This document shows, piece by piece, positions 25,097 through 35,037 of a stretch of DNA of 64,000 bases. The stretch lies in the NCBI GenBank assembly GCA_008501735.1, contig QQUF01000045.1:69735-133734 (forward strand). The letters are read 5' to 3'. Origin of the DNA: Calditrichota bacterium. Lineage in GTDB: Bacteria > CLD3. The position numbers and the translations under genes were made by a program. The notes below the pieces were generated by a model. The model searched no databases, was not told the DNA's origin, and saw only the letters and a list, made by a program, of their open reading frames with translations. Within the stretch, counting starts at the first letter, position 1. Every line of letters starts with the position of its first letter.

Positions 25097-26323
25097 TTAC
25101 TTTTTGCCTAAAATGCTTTGAATCGCATTTGTTAGAATTTTCAAAAGTTTTGGAGAAGTTTGTTGCTCACCAAAGTTATTGCAATAACTTTTCATTGCAT
25201 TAATAAATCCGATGTCCTTTTCTGCTTTTTCTGAGAGGAAATATTTGTGTTGCATAATTTCAACATAAAGGTCAGCAGCCGTTTCGTGAGGAAAAATCTC
25301 TAACAAATTTTCATTCCTAAAAATATCACAAATCGGCAAGAAGATATTTTCTAACCAATCTTGAGCAGCTTCTTTTAATGAAATTTCTTCTTCCGACTTT
25401 TGATTCAAATACCATTTATGTTCTCTAATATGTTTTAACAGATCTTCTGCATAATTTACATTTTTAAAATCACCAATAACTTTTTTGACATTAAGATTAG
25501 TGATTTTCTCAAAATCTTTTTCTGCTTCCTCGATTTCTATTAACATTTCATAATTTTCTAAGATGTAGGATTTCTCTTTCTCAACTTCACCAATGTCTTT
25601 CAAGATTCCTGAGGCTCTTAAGTCTTCAGCAAACCAATCAATGTATTCAAAGAAATGTTCTAAATCCATTTTACGAAGTGAGTCCGAAATTTGAATCGGA
25701 AATTCGATTGTTTCTGCATCTGCCAAAATAGCTTTCAAAACTGTCCTTTTACCAAGATTCGGAACGACTTCTTTCCCAAAATGAATTAACAAATTTGCCA
25801 AAGAAGCATCACCCCAATAAATTCCTTTTGAATGAAGTTGAACAAATAATTTCACAGCAGCATCTAAGATTTTGAGTCTATTTTTATCGGTAAATTCTCG
25901 TTTGTAAAGATAAGAATCAGGTAGAACTTTTTCCGCCAAGACTGTAATTGCAAAACCAATTTCATTTTCAAAAACATTTATTCCGAAATCGCTTTCCTCA
26001 ATTATTGGCTCTTCAAATTTTGTAACAACTCCCACAGGCTCTAAAGTTGGAATTCCTAAAGTGAATAATTTTTGGTAATTTTGAATCTCTTTTTTCGCAA
26101 CCCTTCTACTCATTTCTTTGATTGCAAATTTATACTTTCCGATTCTCACAAAAATTAGCCGATGTCGTGCAATTCCACTTTTGATATTTAGTTTATTTAC
26201 CTTGTTTTTCTCCCACTTATCAAAATCTAAATTCCAAGGCAAAGAAGCAATTAATCTAAAAAATTCCTCCCTAACATCGATTTCGATACGAATATTTTTA
26301 CTTGGTTTTAAACTATCTGACAA
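25097..26323 (-). CDS. DUF4032 kinase-like protein
   Basis: The 408-residue protein has a kinase-like N-terminal half: 'KYKFAIKEM' with K69 as the likely beta3 lysine, an 'IYWGDASLANLLI' catalytic loop (G171-D172...N177), and 'ILADAETIEF' in the DFG position (D202). This matches the DUF4032 proteins best known from Actinobacteria, which resemble lipopolysaccharide/choline kinases. The C-terminal half (about 240-408) is helical and charged. The substrate is unknown. It is co-oriented with the GyrI-like gene. Confidence 0.8.
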   Translation of the reverse strand: MSDSLKPSKNIRIEIDVREEFFRLIASLPWNLDFDKWEKNKVNKLNIKSGIARHRLIFVRIGKYKFAIKEMSRRVAKKEIQNYQKLFTLGIPTLEPVGVVTKFEEPIIEESDFGINVFENEIGFAITVLAEKVLPDSYLYKREFTDKNRLKILDAAVKLFVQLHSKGIYWGDASLANLLIHFGKEVVPNLGKRTVLKAILADAETIEFPIQISDSLRKMDLEHFFEYIDWFAEDLRASGILKDIGEVEKEKSYILENYEMLIEIEEAEKDFEKITNLNVKKVIGDFKNVNYAEDLLKHIREHKWYLNQKSEEEISLKEAAQDWLENIFLPICDIFRNENLLEIFPHETAADLYVEIMQHKYFLSEKAEKDIGFINAMKSYCNNFGEQQTSPKLLKILTNAIQSILGKK

Positions 26324-26489
26324 TTGATTTCCTACTTTGAAATTATATTAAACAAGCTAAATTTTTAGAGTAATTAAAACATTAATCCCAGCTACACTAT
26401 AAAAATTTCAAAAAGTTAATACAGAAATTCTTCTTTCTAAGTACATTCTAACAAGTTCTTGAAAACTTCAATTTAATAAAGACAAAACG

Positions 26490-27278
26490 ATGAAAAAAAT
26501 ACTCCTAACTTCAATTTTTATAAATATTTTAACAATCACTTCGGTTTTTGCACAAACACAAAGTGGCTTTCGAATTCACGCAAATTACATTCCAAAAGGG
26601 ATTTCTGATTTAAATGACAGACTGAAAAGTTTTGATGCAAATTGCACTGACTGCGAAACTTATAAAGCTACCGAAACTACAAACAACATCGAAATTAGTG
26701 CAGAAATTGTAAACCAATTTCACGATAATTTGACTGTCGGCGGTGGATTTGGTTTTATTCGTTCTGATGAAGGTAAGTTTAAATTCTCAGATACTTTTGT
26801 AATAGAAGGAAGCAATGTAAATGGTGTTGGTAATTATAACTACTCAGTTCAGTCCTTGCCGGTTTTTGTAAATACTTACGCATTTTATCCTTTTGAGACT
26901 TTCAGACCTTACGTCGGAGTTGGAGTTGGTTACATTTTTGCTTGGGGTTTTGAAGACTTCAATATGGATTTTGGGGACAGAGGAAGCACAGAAGTAAACA
27001 ATACTTACAATGGTCACGGTTTTGGTTTTCAACTTCAAACAGGAACAACAATTAAACTTTCTGATACCTTTACTCTAAATCTCGGAATAAAATACAGAAT
27101 CGCAAACATTACAAATTTAGATGGAAACTTGGATATTAACGATGACATTTCAGATGACTTTAAGAATACTCTTGAATACACAAACATAATTGACAGATAC
27201 GCAAGAACAAGTCCTTTAGACTTAGATTTAGGTGGTTTTGGAATTTCGATTGGAGTTTCTTTAGGTCAAGGAAACTAA
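26490..27278 (+). CDS. Small outer-membrane beta-barrel protein
   Basis: The 262-residue protein has a signal peptide ending near 'TSVFAQ'. Alternating strands follow ('LTVGGGFGFIRS', 'FRPYVGVGVGYIFAWGF', 'FTLNLGIKYRI'), as in OmpW/OmpA-type barrels, and the chain ends in 'GISIGVSLGQGN'. Its function is not assigned. Its last 18 nt overlap the end of the convergent lpxB gene. Confidence 0.75.
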   Translation: MKKILLTSIFINILTITSVFAQTQSGFRIHANYIPKGISDLNDRLKSFDANCTDCETYKATETTNNIEISAEIVNQFHDNLTVGGGFGFIRSDEGKFKFSDTFVIEGSNVNGVGNYNYSVQSLPVFVNTYAFYPFETFRPYVGVGVGYIFAWGFEDFNMDFGDRGSTEVNNTYNGHGFGFQLQTGTTIKLSDTFTLNLGIKYRIANITNLDGNLDINDDISDDFKNTLEYTNIIDRYARTSPLDLDLGGFGISIGVSLGQGN

Positions 27279-28292
27279 AAGTTCATTTGCTACAATTTTA
27301 AAAGGGTTTTGATTTCCAAGCAAATCAGCCAACTCATCTTTAACTAAAATTGAATTGCTTAAATTAATTTCTTCAAGCGATTTTAAAACATTTTCAGTTG
27401 AGAAATCCTCACTCAAAAGTTCAGGAACAACCTTCTTTTTCAATAAAATATTTGGCAATGCCACAAAAGGGATTTTGAGAATATTTTTACCAATTTGAAA
27501 AGTGAGCCAATTTGGGTCGTAAACTACAACTTGCGGAATTCCCAAAAGTGCCGTTTCCAAAGTCGCAGTGCCAGAAGTTACAATTGCCTTTTTACTCCTT
27601 GCTAAAAGTTCAAGAGAATTCCCAAAATTGAGATTTTCTGTATTTGGATAAAACTCTTTCAAATGTTCCAAAGCTGAAATTTGAAATTTTACACTTTTTA
27701 GAATTTTTGTAATATCAAACTTATTGAAAAAGTTTTTTACTTCAGCTTCTCGACTACCTGCAAGAATTAGTAAATCAATGTCTTTAGGTTTTGTTTTAAA
27801 ATCTTCAACTAAAATTTTCGAAACGTTTCCACAGTAGAGGCTTTTCACATTTTCCTTTTTGAGAATTTCATTTTCAAAAGGGAAAATCGAAAAAACACAA
27901 TCTGTAAAATTTTTAAGTTGCTCTACTCTTTTGTAATTCCAAATCCAAAATTTCGGTGCGATAAAGTAAAAAACTTTAGAATTATTTTTTTTCAATGACT
28001 TTGCAAGAGGCAAATTGAATCCTGGGAAATCAATCAAAAGTGCATTTTCTATTCTTTCAGTTCTAACAAGCTCAAGGATTTGCTTTTTGAAATTTAAAGC
28101 CTTTGCAATCCTGTTTGGTAAATTTCCAAATCCTATTTCTGAAAGACCATTTAAAAGTATTTTTGTCTGAACTTGCTCACTTAAGAAAGGAGAAACATAA
28201 AAAATATTGATTTTGTAGCCTATCAATTCGATGATTTTTTCTGCGTAAACGTGAGAAGAATATTCACCTGCAACAATTAATAAAGATTTCAT
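27261..28292 (-). CDS. lpxB: Lipid-A-disaccharide synthase
   Basis: This 343-residue GT19 glycosyltransferase condenses UDP-2,3-diacylglucosamine with lipid X. It starts 'SLLIVAGEYSSHVYAEKII' (the AGExSGD-like motif in a variant form) and has 'IDFPGFNLPLAKSLKK', 'YFIAPKFWIWNYKRVEQL', and 'AIVTSGTATLETALLGIPQVVVY'. It is a little shorter than E. coli LpxB. With the lpxH-like gene it shows that this organism makes lipid A. Confidence 0.93.
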   Translation of the reverse strand: MKSLLIVAGEYSSHVYAEKIIELIGYKINIFYVSPFLSEQVQTKILLNGLSEIGFGNLPNRIAKALNFKKQILELVRTERIENALLIDFPGFNLPLAKSLKKNNSKVFYFIAPKFWIWNYKRVEQLKNFTDCVFSIFPFENEILKKENVKSLYCGNVSKILVEDFKTKPKDIDLLILAGSREAEVKNFFNKFDITKILKSVKFQISALEHLKEFYPNTENLNFGNSLELLARSKKAIVTSGTATLETALLGIPQVVVYDPNWLTFQIGKNILKIPFVALPNILLKKKVVPELLSEDFSTENVLKSLEEINLSNSILVKDELADLLGNQNPFKIVANELLVSLT

Positions 28293-28331
28293 TTTAAAAT
28301 TACCAAAATCAAATTCCTAAAGTCTTAAAAC

Positions 28332-28365
28332 AAAAAAAGGTCGTTACTAAAAAGCAACGACCTTT
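28332..28365 (-). terminator. Rho-independent terminator after nuoK
   Basis: On the minus strand AAAGGTCGTT pairs with AACGACCTTT over a 10-nt loop and runs into seven T. It separates nuoK from lpxB. Confidence 0.9.
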
Positions 28366-28394
28366 AAAACTAAAATATTTTCAAATTATTGAAA

Positions 28395-28697
28395 TTACAT
28401 TTTCATCAAATTTAGTTCTTCAACGTTAATTGAATCATTTTTCTTGAAAATTGCAATTATTAAAGCCAAACCAACTGCGACCTCTGCTGCTGCAACAGCA
28501 ATCACAAAGAACACCAAAATTTGTCCATCAAGATTTCCGTGCATTCTTGAAAATGTGATTAAACTTAAATTTATGGCGTTCAGCATAAGTTCAACAGACA
28601 TAAAAATAACAAGTGCATTTTTACGAATCAAAACTCCTGCTACACCAATTGCAAAAAGAATTGCACTTAAAAAAAGAAAAAGCGAAGTTGGAATCAT
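28395..28697 (-). CDS. nuoK: NADH-quinone oxidoreductase subunit K
   Basis: The 100-residue membrane protein has three hydrophobic helices and the conserved buried Glu residues in '[13 protein letters not shown]' and '[11 protein letters not shown]'. It is part of the proton-pumping membrane arm of complex I. No other nuo gene is in the window; it stands alone between a divergent O-antigen ligase-like gene and its own terminator. Confidence 0.96.
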   Translation of the reverse strand: MIPTSLFLFLSAILFAIGVAGVLIRKNALVIFMSVELMLNAINLSLITFSRMHGNLDGQILVFFVIAVAAAEVAVGLALIIAIFKKNDSINVEELNLMKM

Positions 28698-28778
28698 TTT
28701 TTAAATTACCTTTAATTTAAAATTCGGCGAAATTTAGTAACTTTTAGTACTAAATCAAAAAACTAATCAAGAAATTTT

Positions 28779-30728
28779 ATGACCTCAAATTCTCCAAACT
28801 CAAAGCCCAAATTTTTATCAATTGAAAATTTACCAATTGTTTCAATAAATGCTTGTTTAATTTTGACAATTCTTGTGATTGTCGTCGGAGCTAACGACCC
28901 AACAATCGCCAAACCAATTGTTTTCAAATCACTTTCATTACTTTCTGCTTCACTAATTTTTATTACTTGTTTTTTTAAAGGTGAAGTAGTTCTACCAAAC
29001 CAAAAAGTCCAAATTGCTCTAGGTTGTTTGGTGCTTTGTGTCTTTTACAGTTTTTTCAAATCGGAACATAGTTTTTTTGCAAAAGAAGGAATTGAATTAT
29101 TCTTTGCTCAAGTTTTGATTTTTTACTCAGGAATTTTTGTTGCTCAAAACAACCTTAATTCAATCCTAAAAACTTTAGCCTTTTTAGTTTGTCTAACTGT
29201 TTTTCTTGGAGTTTTATTTGCCACAGGAATTACTGGTATTTACTTAGCGAATAGTAAAGACTTTTTTATTTCGACTTTTGGAAACCCGAATTACTTTGCA
29301 GGTTTCTTAGTTTTAGCTTTACCCTTACTTTTCCTTTTTTTGGAAAAAAACGTTAAGGGTAAAAGAATAAAACATTTTGCAATTTTTGCAATTTGTTGTG
29401 CTGTTTTGGGATTGATTTTAACAAAATCAAAAGGTGCTTTTTTTGCACTTGGAATTCAAGTTCTACTCTACTTTTTACTTGCCTACTTTTCGAACTTTAA
29501 AAAACACATTCTCTTAACTTTATTTTTTCTTTGCGTAATATCCGCTCCCTTATTTTTAAAATTTAGCCCTGAAACTGAAATCCAAACTTTTGAATCTCGT
29601 AAAATAATCTGGAATTCAAGTCTTAACTCAATTCAAGACACTCCGTTTTTTGGCAAAGGTTACGGAACTTTTCAAATATTTTTTCCAAAATTTAGAAGTC
29701 CCGATTATTGGCTAAAAAAGAGTGAAGACGTAGTTTTACACGCTCATAACGAATTTTTGGAGATAATTTCAGAGATTGGCTTAATCGGATTCGTTTTTTG
29801 GAGTTGTTTGATTTTGCTAATTTTGTTCGGAGGCTTTTCTCAAGACAAAAATAAATCAGGACTTCTCTTAACATTGGTAATAATTGGCGGATTGGCAAAT
29901 GCAGTCTTTAATGTTTCCTTAAGAACAATTCCAAATATTTTACTTTTTTATTTAAGTCTTGGAATTCTGCACGGAAGCCAAACCGACTTAATGAGAATAA
30001 AAATCAATCCTAATTCGTATTTTTTGCGATTAGGAATTCCAGCTTTAATTTTAATTTTTGCAAGTATCAAAATTTTCAGTTCACTAAACACTGATTCTTC
30101 CAAAATCACCTCAGATTTATTCCTACAAAAGTCATATTTTATTCCAATTCAAAATTCCTCTGCCGTAAAAGTTGATTTTTTGGAGAAATCCATAAAAAAT
30201 AACCCTTTCAATTTAAAAGCAATTTATGAGTTAGGGTTTACAAATTTGAAAATTAAAAACTATGTTGGTGCTTTAGATGCTTTTGAAAAATTAGAATTGA
30301 TTTCTCCGAATTACCCAAAAGTTCAACTTCTCAAGGGCACTTGTTACATTGATTTAAAACTTCCTGAGAAGGCTGAGATTTCTACTCGAAATGCCTTAAA
30401 ACAAAAATCGGGTTTTTGGGAATACTTGCAAATGATTCAAGTTTTTAGTTACGAAAATAAAAATGGTAAGATTATTAATACTCTACCTAAAGCAACAAAA
30501 ACGACAATTGAAGAACTTTATTTACAAATAAAAAATGGTGAAAAGCAAAACAGACAAATTTCAAATCAATTAGAAAACTACTTAGAATCAGAAATAAATT
30601 TGGTAGACCAAGACCTTTTAGAGAAACAAATTTTGCTAAATCATTTATTATTTTTAAGAGAGAAAATCCCTCAATTCAGATTTAAAAACATAAGAGTATT
30701 AGAATTTCTTGAAAAAAATAAATTGTAG
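28779..30728 (+). CDS. O-antigen ligase/polymerase-like membrane protein with TPR tail
   Basis: The 649-residue protein has about 10-12 membrane helices (roughly 20-430) and the Wzy_C/WaaL-type segment 'GNPNYFAGFLVLALP', 'TKSKGAFFALG' and 'HAHNEFLEIISEIGLIGF'. The last 200 residues hold a TPR-like part ('AIYELGFTNLKIKNYVGALDAFEKLE'). It probably joins or polymerises glycans at the periplasmic face of the inner membrane; which glycan is unknown. Confidence 0.85.
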   Translation: MTSNSPNSKPKFLSIENLPIVSINACLILTILVIVVGANDPTIAKPIVFKSLSLLSASLIFITCFFKGEVVLPNQKVQIALGCLVLCVFYSFFKSEHSFFAKEGIELFFAQVLIFYSGIFVAQNNLNSILKTLAFLVCLTVFLGVLFATGITGIYLANSKDFFISTFGNPNYFAGFLVLALPLLFLFLEKNVKGKRIKHFAIFAICCAVLGLILTKSKGAFFALGIQVLLYFLLAYFSNFKKHILLTLFFLCVISAPLFLKFSPETEIQTFESRKIIWNSSLNSIQDTPFFGKGYGTFQIFFPKFRSPDYWLKKSEDVVLHAHNEFLEIISEIGLIGFVFWSCLILLILFGGFSQDKNKSGLLLTLVIIGGLANAVFNVSLRTIPNILLFYLSLGILHGSQTDLMRIKINPNSYFLRLGIPALILIFASIKIFSSLNTDSSKITSDLFLQKSYFIPIQNSSAVKVDFLEKSIKNNPFNLKAIYELGFTNLKIKNYVGALDAFEKLELISPNYPKVQLLKGTCYIDLKLPEKAEISTRNALKQKSGFWEYLQMIQVFSYENKNGKIINTLPKATKTTIEELYLQIKNGEKQNRQISNQLENYLESEINLVDQDLLEKQILLNHLLFLREKIPQFRFKNIRVLEFLEKNKL

Positions 30729-30837
30729 TAAAAACTTAATTCAAATTTAGCAATTTCTTTACTTGACTTACTAAGTGAAAGAATGTTAGTTTGGGGCTTC
30801 ATTTTTGAAGAATATTTTTTAATTTTTCGGAGGTATC

Positions 30838-33800
30838 GTGAAACAATATTTTACGATTTCTACATTTACTTTTCTTTTAGCTGCTTCCTTACAAGCACAA
30901 ACACCCGACCATTTAGTCATTTCGGAAATTGCAGTTCAACCAACTGCAGGTGAGTTTATTGAAATTCACAATCCGACTTCGCAAACAATAAATTTGTCGA
31001 ACTACTATTTAACTGATGCAACAAACTCTAGTTCAGGATTTTTTTATTACAATCTTCCTGATACAAGTTTAGCCGCAGGAACAGGCTCAAGTGATTTCGT
31101 TGCAAAATTTCCAAACGTTGACATTGCGGCAGGTGAATACAAAGTTATATCATTAAAACCTGCAACAGATTTTAATACAACTTATGGAATGAATCCTGAT
31201 TTTGAAATGCAAACAAGCAGTACAGCTGGAGTCGAATTAATGCTTCCTGGGTTTACTAATGGAACTGCTATTCAATCTAATGCAGGACTTTCAAATGGTG
31301 GTGAAATTGTTATTCTTTTCCATTGGGACGGAATGACTGACTTAGTTCAAGACGTTGATTACGTTGTTTGGGGCGATAAAGCCGAAGCAGTTGATAAAAC
31401 CGGAATAAGCATTGACGGACCTGACGCAGATACAGATGCAACTACTTATGCAAATGACACAGAAGTTGCAAATCAAATTCCGATTAGTACTGACTCTCAC
31501 GGACTTACAACTTCTTGGCAAAGGTTTTCAGATTCTTCTGAAATTAGCGAAACTCAAACTGGTGGAAACGGAATTACAGCTCACGACGAAACAAGTGAAG
31601 CACTTTCTGCTTCTTTTGGCGAAGGAGACCCAACTCCAAAATCCGTTTCAACAATCTCTCCTCCAGGAGCTGATGGTTCAGGAACTATAACTTTAACTCC
31701 TGAAACTGTTGAAACCTCTACTGCTACAACATTGGTTTTTACTTTGACTGGAACTGTTGGAGCACCAATTACAGAAGTTTCAATTGATTTACCTTCAACT
31801 TGGACTTTCGACGGAAACTCAAGTTCTGTCTCCTTAAACGGAACAGGAACTGTTGGAACAACTTCCGCAACTCAAGTTAATGTAACAGGAGCAAATATTT
31901 CAACTTCTGCTCCTTTGGAAATTTCGATTGCAAACTTGACTTCTGCAAGTTCTTCTGAAAATTCAATCTTTACTGTAAAAACTGCTGGTTCAGGTGGAAC
32001 TTTAACAGAAATTGCAGCACAACCTGCAGTTGCTGTCAATTTAGACCCAACCGCTCCAATTCCAATTGCAGACATTCGTAACAATTTCTCTACTTACAAC
32101 GGACAAACAGTAACTATTGAAGCTGTTGTAACTGTACCTTTTGGAATTTTGAGAGACGATAGAATTGATACTTACGCTCAAGATGAATCTGGTTTTGGAA
32201 TTAATGTTTACAGAGGCTCAGAAGGCGGTGTAACTTTTTCAGAACTTTTTGTTAGAGGTAACAAATTACAAATTCTTGGTAGAATTACAGAATTTAGTGG
32301 AACAGTCGAAATCGAATTACAACCAACTTCAACTGTAACTTTAATTAGTTCAGGAAATCCTTTACCAGAACCGAAAGTATTTACTCCTTCAGATCTTACA
32401 GCAAATATTGCGACTTACGAAGGAACTTGGGTTCAGTTAGTAGGTATTGTTGACGAAATTGCAGGACCTTTTGGAGGTGGTTACTCAGTAACACTACACG
32501 GAAATCCTGCTTCAGAAGAATTTGACGCAAGAGTTTGGGAAACAAGTGGAATTGACCCAAATGCAATTTTTACAGTTGGCGACACTGTTACTGTAAATGG
32601 AATTGCAGACCAATTTAACGGGGCTTTGCAAATTCCAATCGCAGACGCTTCTGATGTTACACTTGGAGGAGAATTTACAGAACCTCCAGTTGACCCAGTT
32701 TCAGACGGTGCAGGAATTGTAACAATTGAAAATGTTTTTCTTGATTTAGGTTTCAGTGGAGATTTAGAAATCTCTTTTGAAGGAGCTGGACCAGATACAC
32801 TTGGAATTTCTCAAGTTCAAATTACAATTCCACAAGAAGTAACTTTTACAGATGCAACTCTTTCGGGAGATGCTTTTGTTGGATTGAATCCTCAAATTAA
32901 TGGTCAAGAAATTTCAATATCAAATGCCCAACTTTCACAAGGAAAAACAGGAACCCTCAAACTAATAGGAACAAGTTTCCCAAGCACAGACCAAGTAGTT
33001 TCATTTGAAACTAAAACAGCTCTTACAAATGGAACATTGACAACGACTGCTTCAAATCCTGTTTTTATTCTTGGAAAAGGAAGTCCTAATGTAACAAATA
33101 CTTTAGCAGAAATTCAAGACGATGAAGAATCTTTTGAAGGTGCAAATGTTACAATTGTTGGAGTGATAACTTACGAACAAGGTTTGATTTCCTCCTTAGC
33201 AGAAACTTGGATTCAAGACGCAAGTGGAAGAGGTGTGAATGTCTTCGATTCACAAATCAACGGAATCCAAAGAGGAACTGTTGTAACGATGTCTGGACAA
33301 ATTGAAAATTACTTAAGTGGAACAGCTGGAAACAACGATTTAAAAACTACAGAAATTACAAACTTAACTTCAGTTACTCAGCACGGTCAAATCGGTTCAA
33401 TCGAACCAATGTTAAACCTTGCGACTTTCAACGATGTAACTGCTCAAAATGGACAGAATCATTTTTATGAAGGAACAGCTTTTAAAACTAGATTTACAGT
33501 TCTAACTGTTCCAAGCACACCAATTGGTGGAGGTTACAACGTCCAAGTTGCTGATACTTTAGAAAGCGAACTTACAATCCGAATTTGGGAATCTACAGGA
33601 ATTGTTCCTGCAAGTATTTTCGAAGTTGGAAAAGTTTACGACGGAATTTTGATGGTTGATGTTTTCAGAACTGACCCACAACTTATTCTTGGTTATGCTT
33701 CTGACGTTGAAGAATATGTAATTGATACAAGTGAATTTCCTGATTTTGGCTTAAGACTTAAATACAATGGAGTCTTGCTCCACTCTTTAAGCCAAAAATT

Positions 33801-34062
33801 TGACATTGAATACCAAGTGCCTTCAAGAGGAAAAACAAAAATCCGAATTTTTGACCTAAAAGGTCGCTCAATCGCATCTTTAGTTGAATCAGAAGAAGGC
33901 GGAGAATCAAACATTTGGAAAACAGTTTCTTGGAAAGGAACAAATGACGGCGGCGAAAGACAGCCAATGGGAGTTTACCTTTGCCATTACGTTTTCACTG
34001 ATTTTGAAAATGGTAAGACTCATAAAAAAGTTATTCCACTTGTAATTGGTACTAAGTTTTAG
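30838..34062 (+). CDS. Secreted multidomain protein: lamin-tail domain, OB-like domains, C-terminal sorting-type domain
   Basis: The 1074-residue protein starts at GTG 30838, 7 nt after a CGGAGG ribosome binding site, and has a signal peptide ending near 'SLQAQ'. A lamin-tail domain ('HLVISEIAVQPTAGEFIEIHN') spans about 24-160. Four OB-fold-like units start near 404, 509, 749 and 859, each opening like 'YNGQTVTIEAVV', and Ig-like regions lie between. The C-terminus (about 961-1074) ends in a FlgD/T9SS-type domain with 'RIFDLKGRSI', 'WKGTND' and 'GVYLCHY'. Lamin-tail plus OB arrays often occur in extracellular nucleases, but no nuclease domain is seen here. It heads a four-gene surface cluster. 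Confidence 0.8.
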   Translation: MKQYFTISTFTFLLAASLQAQTPDHLVISEIAVQPTAGEFIEIHNPTSQTINLSNYYLTDATNSSSGFFYYNLPDTSLAAGTGSSDFVAKFPNVDIAAGEYKVISLKPATDFNTTYGMNPDFEMQTSSTAGVELMLPGFTNGTAIQSNAGLSNGGEIVILFHWDGMTDLVQDVDYVVWGDKAEAVDKTGISIDGPDADTDATTYANDTEVANQIPISTDSHGLTTSWQRFSDSSEISETQTGGNGITAHDETSEALSASFGEGDPTPKSVSTISPPGADGSGTITLTPETVETSTATTLVFTLTGTVGAPITEVSIDLPSTWTFDGNSSSVSLNGTGTVGTTSATQVNVTGANISTSAPLEISIANLTSASSSENSIFTVKTAGSGGTLTEIAAQPAVAVNLDPTAPIPIADIRNNFSTYNGQTVTIEAVVTVPFGILRDDRIDTYAQDESGFGINVYRGSEGGVTFSELFVRGNKLQILGRITEFSGTVEIELQPTSTVTLISSGNPLPEPKVFTPSDLTANIATYEGTWVQLVGIVDEIAGPFGGGYSVTLHGNPASEEFDARVWETSGIDPNAIFTVGDTVTVNGIADQFNGALQIPIADASDVTLGGEFTEPPVDPVSDGAGIVTIENVFLDLGFSGDLEISFEGAGPDTLGISQVQITIPQEVTFTDATLSGDAFVGLNPQINGQEISISNAQLSQGKTGTLKLIGTSFPSTDQVVSFETKTALTNGTLTTTASNPVFILGKGSPNVTNTLAEIQDDEESFEGANVTIVGVITYEQGLISSLAETWIQDASGRGVNVFDSQINGIQRGTVVTMSGQIENYLSGTAGNNDLKTTEITNLTSVTQHGQIGSIEPMLNLATFNDVTAQNGQNHFYEGTAFKTRFTVLTVPSTPIGGGYNVQVADTLESELTIRIWESTGIVPASIFEVGKVYDGILMVDVFRTDPQLILGYASDVEEYVIDTSEFPDFGLRLKYNGVLLHSLSQKFDIEYQVPSRGKTKIRIFDLKGRSIASLVESEEGGESNIWKTVSWKGTNDGGERQPMGVYLCHYVFTDFENGKTHKKVIPLVIGTKF

Positions 34063-34084
34063 AAATTGAAAATTTGAGATAAAT

Positions 34085-35035
34085 ATGAAAAATAAGTTAT
34101 TTTTTACATCTTTAATCGTCGCTTCCTTTTGTGGGAACGCTTTTGCAGCAGGCGGAACAGACCAACTTTCTGTTAGTCCAAGAGCAAAAGCAATGGGTGA
34201 CGCTTTTGTAGCACTTGCAAACGATGCTTTTGCAGTTCGTTACAATCCAGCAGGTTTAAGCCGTGTTGACGGATTTCTTGCAGGAATTTCTTACAACAAA
34301 CCTTATGGTGAAAGTTTCCTAAAACATTTTTCAGGTTCTGTAACTCTTCCTTGGCACAGATTGTTCGGTTCTGAAAACAAGTTCGGAGTTTCGGCAATTT
34401 CTGCTGAATTTTTCACTGTTGATTACAACAATGGAAATTATAACAGTGTTGATAATGAACTTTGGAAAGAATCTGTGATTAGTTTTTCACACGGTGTGAA
34501 ATTAATGGAAGATACGAACAGTAGTCTTAGTTTCGGTTTTTCAGCAAAATATTACAATCTTTCACTTGGAAAATCACTTCCAGATGCTGTTGGAAATCGT
34601 GAAGATTTGGGAAGCGGTGGAACTGTTGGAATTGACATTGGAGTTCAAGCAACTTTATGGCAACGTACTTCTTTTGGTGGTTATTTGATGAATATCAACA
34701 GACCTTCTTTTGGTGAAGGGATTCACGAAGAAGACTTACCGAGAAAATTAGTTGTTGGTCTTGCTTACGAGCCTTACGAACAAGTAATTACAACTTTGGA
34801 TTTGGAACGTGAGCTTGGAAGAGATTCACAAGTTAAAACTGGGGTTGAATTTTGGGTTGTCGAAGAACTTGCTTTAAGAGCAGGAATTAACTCAAATCCT
34901 AACACGCTTTTTGCAGGATTTGGACTAAGATTTAGAGGAGTAGAATTCGATTACTCTTTTAGTAAACACCCTGTTTTAGATTTTACAAATCAATTCGGTT
35001 TGGCATTAGACTTAGACAAAATTCTTAAAAGATAA
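34085..35035 (+). CDS. PorV/PorQ-family outer-membrane protein
   Basis: The 316-residue barrel has a signal peptide and the family start 'LSVSPRAKAMGDAFVALANDAFAVRYNPAGLSRVDG', shared with PorV/PorQ and FadL-like proteins. PorV works with the T9SS as an outer-membrane shuttle. Whether this copy serves secretion or transport cannot be decided. It starts 22 nt after the lamin-tail gene and ends 2 nt before the helix-hairpin-helix barrel gene. Confidence 0.82.
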   Translation: MKNKLFFTSLIVASFCGNAFAAGGTDQLSVSPRAKAMGDAFVALANDAFAVRYNPAGLSRVDGFLAGISYNKPYGESFLKHFSGSVTLPWHRLFGSENKFGVSAISAEFFTVDYNNGNYNSVDNELWKESVISFSHGVKLMEDTNSSLSFGFSAKYYNLSLGKSLPDAVGNREDLGSGGTVGIDIGVQATLWQRTSFGGYLMNINRPSFGEGIHEEDLPRKLVVGLAYEPYEQVITTLDLERELGRDSQVKTGVEFWVVEELALRAGINSNPNTLFAGFGLRFRGVEFDYSFSKHPVLDFTNQFGLALDLDKILKR

Positions 35036-35037
35036 AA

